Positions 20,774-26,403 of a stretch of DNA of 26,403 bases are shown piece after piece. The notes beneath the pieces were generated by a model. That model was not told the origin of the DNA and did not search any database. It worked only from the letters and a program-made list of their open reading frames with translations. The stretch is from Gnetum montanum (lineage: Eukaryota; Streptophyta; Gnetopsida; Gnetales; Gnetaceae): contig MNCI01009511.1 in assembly GCA_015680685.1 (NCBI GenBank), positions 81,732 to 108,134 on the forward strand. Direction: 5' to 3'. Numbering within the stretch: the first letter of the stretch is position 1; each line of letters starts with the position of its first letter. A program made the translations under genes and the position numbers.

Positions 20774-23567
20774 GGCTATGTTTCTGTACCCTTGTCTTGC
20801 CCATAAGTTGCAGGCACAGGGACAGAGGCCAGGGGCCTGGGCTTAGCGAAGTCTAGCGTAGAGTTGTTTTTGGTAGCATTAATTGACGCATCCCCTTCCT
20901 TTTTATTATTTGGTGGCGGTTGGTGGTTTTGGTTAGAAGCTTGCCCCTGCGTAAAAGGGGCAGCCGGTGGTCTTGGTACCCTAAGGATAAAAGGCACCTT
21001 AGGAGTGGGCGCGGGCGTGGCCGCGGCTTTATCGTTAACGTGAGACAGAGTTATGGCTAGAGAGGGTGCCCTAATAACGAAGGGTGGCCTCGAGACACCG
21101 GTAATCACTGGGGAAGAATTTGCCCCTTGGGGTGAAGTGGTAGGTACGCGTAAAACAAAGGGTTGTTTAGGCGGTGCCTTCCCTTCACTGTCCGTACTTA
21201 CCACGTTGATTGTGTACAGTGCATTATTTGCATTTAACGGGTCCTTGTACACATGCAATGCCTGGTTTTCGGGATGTGTTGGACTACTGTTGTCTAGTTT
21301 CAGAGAACCATCGTCAATCATGCATTGAATGTAGTCCTTCAATGCCCAACAGTAATCAGTATCATGACCACACAACTGATGGTAGTCACAAAAGCAGTCC
21401 AGCCTAAAAGACTTCGGAACTGGTGGTTCGTTAGATAAGGCTAAAGAAGGATTCTTCAGTAATTCACAATGACGTTTGTGACGCTAGAGAGCTTCTTCGG
21501 ATATCTTTTTATTCTGAATGTATCCTGCCCCTAATAATTGTTTTAACAGTTCCGAATGTTTTATCAGCAAGGCTGTGTATTTTGAGCAATCTTTACACTC
21601 GAAGTTTGGCCTTGGCTGGGGGGCTTTTCAAGGGCGGGTGTGTCCTGACTAGTGCTGCTTGCACTAGTCGTGGTCTCGGCAGACGCTGTGGGTGCTTTCT
21701 TGTTATTCTTGTTTTTAGCACCCTCAGCTAGCGTAGCTACTATCGTCGTTATTGCTTTGCCCTTGTCTTTACCCTTATTATTAGCGTTTTTATAGGCGAC
21801 ATATGCCGGGTCTTTGCTAGCCTCAGCAGCATCCTGGATGCTCTTAGTTTGGGCGAAAGCCTGACTCAAAGAGCTAGGGGCAAGGTAATACAGTTTAGAC
21901 TTGATGAAGTCGTTAACTGCTCCTTTGAAAATGGCCAGCAGATGGGCTTCCACTATAGGTTCACAGATTTCATTCAAGGTAGTGCTCCATCGTTGTATAA
22001 ACCTCTGGACTGGTTCAAGTGGATCCTGCTTCACTCCTATAAGTTGGTCTAGTGTGACTTCTGGCTTTAAATTGTACTTAAAGCGAGTTACGAATTGTGT
22101 TAGGAGTTCTTCCAGGGTTGAGATGGAAGAGCGAGGAAGCACTCGATACCAGTCCAAAGCTTTCCCTGCCAGAGACATTGCAAAGACACGGATAATTGTA
22201 TGAGGCCATTGCTGCAATAACAAGGATTCGGACCTGAAGGTAACAAGGTGAGCGTTAGGATCTCCTTCCCCATTATATTTAGTAAAATGGGGTAACGACA
22301 TCCCTGGAGGCAACGATAGCATAGGAACCACTGGCCTGATAGAATCATCTTGGTAGAAATCCATGATTTGTATCGTATTAGAGCCAGCAGCTTTAAGGTG
22401 CTTAACTTCCTAAGTGAGGGTCTGAATAAGCAAAAAGGCTTGATCCAGACTTGGTGATGAAGAAGTTTGCGCAAGAGGAGCAGGGGGTTGGACTGAAAGG
22501 GTAGTGCCAGGTAATGGGAATGAAGCGATGGCTTGGTTGACAGGTGGTGCAACAGGGACTGTCCCCGCGGATGGAGTTGCCTGTGGAAGCCACCACCCAC
22601 TAGGTTGAGCAGAGAGATTGGCTGTCGCCGGGTGTGTAGGATGGAGATTGTAAGGGTATTGTGGGTTTATTTGTGGGACATGCATGGTAGGTGCAGCTAA
22701 GGGTTGCGCACTATATAACACAGATTGATTATGTGAGATGAGCGGGATCCACTGACCAGCCGTGGGTTGTTGAATGGATTGCTGCGATTGAATAGTGGTT
22801 GCGATCTGTTGCCTTGTAATGGATTGCACCGGATTTTGCACCGGGCGGGTTATAGGTGTGGTATGAGGTTGCACGTGGGGAATAAAATGAGGTGCGGTAG
22901 ACGCAGGTACCACCGACGAAATACTAATTACACGTGGCAATGAGACTGTCCCCATGTTATTTTGAGATGGTATTTGTACTTGCAAGACTGAGGATTGCGT
23001 AGTGGCCTGCGAGATGACAGGAATATGGGTTTGTGTAGTCATGACTGAGTTGAGATGGGAGGCTTCTCCAATGAGAGGAAACAAGAGATTTATGTATGTA
23101 TGGGGACTGAGAGTATGATATGAATCCGCGTGTTCAGATTGGGCTGCAAATTCATCTTCCTCTTCTTCCCTGTTTTGAGGTTCTAGAAGGGACCGTGTAG
23201 TTTGACTCCTAGCCATAACCAGCTGGGTCAGGAGTTCATGACAATGTTCGGTCAGGGGGATAATGTCATAGGCGGTAGGGGTGAAATCTTGGCCCCCTCT
23301 GTGGATCAGCTCAAAATTTCATTTTGCTTCAATCTCAGCTCGACTAAGAGCGAGCTTTGCCTAGATCTTAATGCAAATGAAATTGTACTCTTCCGGAGTC
23401 ACGACGGTGAATACAGGATTCTTACCCTGTAACCTCAACAAACGACGCGATGGCCCCTGAGGTCCTATTGCACTAGAAGCTGGTCCGGTGGTGGCGATGG
23501 GATTTACGGATGTGGCACCTGAGTCGGTGGTGATCATAGCGGCAGTGGTTGCATATGCAGAATCCAT
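20774..23567 (-). pseudogene. gag: E2 gag, broken
   Basis: Starts at ATG 23567 (MDSAYATTAAM). The first frame carries stops near 23361, 23307 and 22410 and ends at 21564. A frameshift near 21570 then leads into the frame that continues to protease. The N-terminal third is Gln/Pro/Ser/Thr-rich (about 23216-22410). The capsid-like Retrotrans_gag region (about 22320-21880) has FTKYNGEGDPNAHL, a LAGKALDWYRVLP segment and a FVTRFKYN..PEVTLDQL segment. A Lys/Ala/Thr-rich linker follows. The zinc-finger-like CDYHQLCGHDTDYCWALKD, typical of Tat gags, is at about 21390-21340. Gag forms the particle and binds RNA. Confidence 0.85.
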
Positions 23568-23780
23568 TTCTCAGATAGGTTAATGACAACAAATGACAGG
23601 ATCTAAAAGGCGACGACCAAACAAAATTATAAATGGGCTTTTTACCTTGTAGGATTCCAAAGGAATTGTTGCTGTGACCAATCTACACCACACGATTTTT
23701 CGTAAACTTCCCTAGAGGTATTACGTTTACGTTTTTATAAACGTAGGTATGGATCGCTTACAGGGCTATCCATAAAATAT

Positions 23781-23813
23781 GGATCGGAGGTTCAGGCCCT
23801 CCTTCTAGCGTCA
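23781..23813 (-). other. E2 primer binding site, tRNA-Asn, unusually long
   Basis: Six bases inside the 5' LTR. Read on the plus strand it looks like the 3' part of plant tRNA-Asn(GUU): T-stem GGAGG, loop TTCAGGC, stem CCTCC, acceptor strand TTCTAGC, discriminator G, then TCA for CCA. The match extends a few bases before the T-arm (TCGGAGG). I recall the tRNA sequence from memory. The usual site is 18 bases or fewer; this covers about 30. The region 23568-23780 (leader) holds a short hairpin ATCCATA-AAA-TATGGAT at 23769-23785 and no gene. Confidence 0.7.
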
Positions 23814-23819
23814 GAAAAC

Positions 23820-25432
23820 TGTAACGATGAAAAACGTCGGTTGCTAGAAACTACCAAACAAAAATCCATGTACACAGTCTTAACCACAGATCTGTGTGAG
23901 GGCCGTGCTGGAGAAAACGAATCCACGATGCCCTGAACAGTCTTGTCGATCAGACAGCGACTTACTCAATCAGTAAATCGACGAATATTGCGATAATATG
24001 TGTATTATATAGATATTCTGTGCAACAATTTGATTCGATGAATCGTAAAAGGAGTAGAAAATGATGTAAATGAATTGAAATAACGATAATGTCAATGTGA
24101 CAAGGAGGATCGGATTTAAGAAGGATGCGTAATTCCAAGATCTATGTTTTGACTTGAAAGCTGAGAATATTGTATATAAAGTTCCAATGGCAAACTCCGC
24201 TTATCTTGTGCAAAGCATACACAAAATAACAAGAAAACTGTTCAACAAGGAGTACAGAATGAAGCTCGGTCTACCTCGTAAGCCAAAGATGGGATGCAAG
24301 GAAGGTCAAGCTTGGATGTCTATTGATCAACTGTTTTTGATCAATAGATCTTGATAACCGCACCAGACGATCTCTCGATCTCTAATTTGCTTCCTTTTTA
24401 CCTTCGGTAGTCTCTGCTCAAAACTACCAATGATCGCCAATGGAGAGAACTGTATTTTTTCCAAAGGACTGATCACTCCTGCTGCCAATGCTCAAGCAAA
24501 TGTCTTCTGTCTCTGCTCAAAAGGTGATAGTTGCCAAAAAAGCCCTAGATCAAGATGAAGATCCCCTTTAGATCTTCACCAACTAGAGTATTTATAGGTT
24601 CGGTAGTACGTGGAGAAGGCATGGTCCTGATGACACGTGTCTCAACCTTCAAAATATCGTTGACTTGGCAAACTTTATGTTGAAACTGGTCATGTCGCAT
24701 CACGTCTTTTGGAAAAGGGGGCAAAGTACGCTGTCAACCACTTCCACTGAACCTGCTTCATGATTACGCACAATACGCTCATCAGCGTATTATGTGTGTG
24801 GATAGCAGGTGCGTATCTGGTACTGCTTTAGCCAGCTTTAGGTTGTATTACGCTCGTTTATGCTGCGTCATGTGGCAGAGCGTAATAGAGCATGGAAGTA
24901 GCTGATTCAAGCTGTTTTATGCTCCTTTACGCCGCAAAGCGTAATAGAGCATAAAAATGGTCAAATTTACAATAAATTACGCTTGCCTACGCTGCGTAGC
25001 GTAATGAGAGTAAAGCGACCAATCTACAAAAAAGAAGAAATCAATCTGCTGCGCTTCCTTGGACTCTAACTTTGCTTTCCTTGAAGCTCATTACGCTACT
25101 CTGCGTAACGGAGTGTAAACTCGGCCCTGAACAAAAGACTTAGCAGAATATGCAATAAGTCTTTAAACTTTAAACTTTGTCAAAATTGCCGAAGTAAGTT
25201 ACTTTCTGATATCGGGCTATGTTAAACAGAGTTATGCTGAGCGACACTCCGCTATGTTGCGTAATGTAGCGTAAAGAGAGAAAACAAAGTAAGGTGGAAA
25301 TTTGTAAAAGGCTTGAAGGCTTGATGCTGCGTGCTTCTCTGCCTTGCTCTGTCTTCTGGATTTTTGTTGCAAACTTTCGCCCAAATCATGAATCTTCGCC
25401 TTAGGCCGATTTGCAATTTCTACAGTGTTTCA
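23820..25432 (-). repeat. E2 5' LTR
   Basis: Partner of 8010-9622 with the same length and termini (TGTAACGATG... at left, GTGTTTCA at right). Minus-strand TATA at about 24598-24588. GCGTAA/TTACGC boxes at 24760-25275 are mostly kept, with several lost by transitions. No indel separates the two LTRs by length. Confidence 0.9.
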
Positions 25433-25437
25433 GAACC
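25433..25437. repeat. Target site duplication of E2, right copy
   Basis: GAACC directly follows the right LTR end at 25432 and pairs with GAACT at 8005-8009. Confidence 0.75.
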
Positions 25438-25976
25438 TGCAGATTCAGGACTTGACAAAGTAAATGGAGTTGGCAAACCTAAGGTATGTCAACCTTGCCA
25501 TGTTAACAGCAGGGCACTCGAGGTCAGAGCTCGAGTAGCAGGTAGAAACCACCCACATCAAATACGAAGTAGAATTTGCAGAATGCAAGAAGCTATTAGA
25601 AAAACTAGATGTTGCAAATTCTGAACTTGAGGTGGTAAAAGCCAGCTACCAGGGACAGAAGGATGTCACAACTGACTTGGCTCGACGGCTAACGAACCTT
25701 GACGAATATAAGAACAAAGCTAGAGTCTATGAGGAGGAACGATGGGTGTTCGCGGCTTGGTATGTCAAGGCCAACCAAATGTTTCCGCAACTACCCTATC
25801 CGTGGGAGGTGTCGACTCCATCAAACATTGGAACATTAGCATGGACAGCACAAGACCCTTGGACTAAAGAGGAGAAGCTCCAGGCCATACTTCAATGCCA
25901 TCAAGCCTCAAAACCTAGAGCACAAGACAAAGGGAAGGCCCCAATGGAGGAGCCACCACCACCAGGAACTACATGA
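25433..25976 (+). pseudogene. E1 second ORF, right half
   Basis: Continues the frame of 5783-8009 exactly once E2 and one copy of its target duplication are disregarded. It has in-frame stops at 25461 (TAA) and 25536 (TAG), then is open to TGA 25974. It is a coiled coil in the first part (heptad-like KKLLEKLDVANSELEVVKA), with a Trp-containing segment (WVFAAWYVKANQMFPQLPYPW), and ends in a basic, Pro-rich tail. This coiled-coil region matches the character of the left half's C-terminal part. Function unknown. Confidence 0.7.
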
Positions 25977-26117
25977 GTTCCAAATTTTTGTAGTTGTAGC
26001 ATATTTTGTGTGTTGTGTTTTCTTCCCACATTGCGGCATCATCCCATTTCTTTTCCCATCTAATAATGCCATACCTATCCACTGTGTAATAACTGTAACT
26101 TGAGGATGAGTTTTTAT

Positions 26118-26132
26118 TTAGTCGTGGGGGTA
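26118..26132 (+). other. E1 polypurine-like tract
   Basis: TTTAGTCGTGGGGGTA lies directly before the LTR start at 26133. The 25977-26117 stretch before it is AT-rich, without a gene. Near copies of TTAGTCGTGGGGG are at about 5485 and, as TTAGTTATGGGGG, at about 3824. Confidence 0.55.
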
Positions 26133-26403
26133 TGATGGGACGCGATATTGCATGAGCCACGATATCGCATCCGCCGCGATATCACATCGTCCCCTGTGAT
26201 ATAGTGTACGTGATATCGCAGTCCATCGCCAGTTTTATAAATAAGAGGCGGATCTCCCTTGTTTGACATCTTAGGTTAGATTGTACCTAAACTTTGGTAG
26301 TTTGATCCCTCTAGAGATAGATTATTTTCTAGTGTCTGCCCACAGTGTGGTGAATGTAATTGTACGACATCCTTTATTCGAGTGTGACATACTTGGACAT
26401 GCA
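26133..26403 (+). repeat. E1 3' LTR, first 271 bp
   Basis: Starts TGATGGGACGCG, has four or five GATATC-like boxes (26143-26220), TATAAATA at 26236-26243, and then GAGATAGATTATTTTC and CTTTATTCGAG, all shared with E3's LTR. It runs off the window. It contains exactly the LTR part that the truncated 5' LTR lacks, so the two cannot be compared for age. Confidence 0.75.

Larger units (their letters stand above)
8010..25432 (-). mobile_element. E2: full-length Tat/Ogre-like Ty3/gypsy retrotransposon
   Basis: 17,423 bp on the minus strand, bounded by LTRs of 1,613 bp each (TGTAA...TTTCA on the plus strand) and a 5-bp target duplication. Domain order is gag, protease, RT, RNase H, second (archaeal-type) RNase H, integrase. 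The second RNase H marks the Tat group. The large size, a convincing 3' splice site before RT, and the long PR-RT gap recall Ogre. It carries an antisense multi-exon ORF in that gap. All its ORFs contain stops or shifts, so it is no longer autonomous. It sits inside E1's second ORF in opposite orientation. Confidence 0.9.
1173..26403 (+). mobile_element. E1: Athila-like LTR retrotransposon without visible pol, host of E2
   Basis: A plus-strand element made of a truncated 5' LTR, tRNA-Asp-type primer site, gag, spacer, second ORF, purine tract and 3' LTR. The two visible LTR pieces do not overlap in sequence. They are linked through E3's LTR, which matches both. With E2 and one target duplication removed, the internal region is about 7 kb. 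No RT, RNase H or integrase motif is found between gag (stop near 3849) and the second ORF (from 5783). It is therefore either a non-autonomous derivative or a full element that lost pol. Family placement rests on the gag motifs and primer site. Confidence 0.65.

Noticed and set aside
23781-23813. A tRNA gene
   Set aside because: Only the 3' part of tRNA-Asn is present, ending at the LTR on the expected strand, so it is the primer site.
1-26403. CRISPR array, bacterial operons or rRNA
   Set aside because: No spaced identical repeats of that kind, no bacterial gene content and no rRNA sequence recognised.

Overview
This is plant nuclear repeat DNA from a draft assembly (one N run, one isolated N). 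Short AT-rich introns, plant-type LTR retrotransposon proteins, primer sites matching plant tRNA 3' ends, and heavy C-to-T/G-to-A decay all point to methylated heterochromatin of a plant, probably one with a large genome. I cannot name the species. I see no intact single-copy host gene.

Three LTR retrotransposons are stacked. E1 (+ strand, from 1173 past the right edge) is Athila-like. It has a truncated 5' LTR (1173-1726), a tRNA-Asp-type primer site (1728-1745), a broken gag (1868-3849), a long non-coding spacer, an LTR-like internal promoter (5261-5309), and a second reading frame (5783-8009 continuing at 25433-25976). A purine tract and the start of the 3' LTR (26133 on) follow. No pol is visible. 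E3 (- strand, 1-1172) is a same-family element sitting head-to-head inside E1's 5' LTR.

E2 (- strand, 8010-25432, 17,423 bp) is a complete Tat/Ogre-like Ty3/gypsy element. It splits E1's second ORF, with two 1,613-bp LTRs and a 5-bp target duplication (GAACT/GAACC). Read 5' to 3' on the minus strand it holds: LTR, tRNA-Asn primer site, gag, protease, a roughly 5-kb intron-like block, RT, RNase H, archaeal-type RNase H, integrase, tandem repeats, polypurine tract, LTR. Its intron-like block carries on the opposite strand a multi-exon reading frame (16151-19302) with about five short introns, four of them phase 1. A long antisense spliced ORF inside a retrotransposon's pol intron is the most unusual item here.

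Both large elements are decayed. E1's second ORF has 14 in-frame stops but no detected frameshift across about 2.8 kb, and the E2 LTRs differ mainly by transitions. This fits loss by deamination of methylated cytosines rather than by indels. The proteins described are remnants; none looks active.
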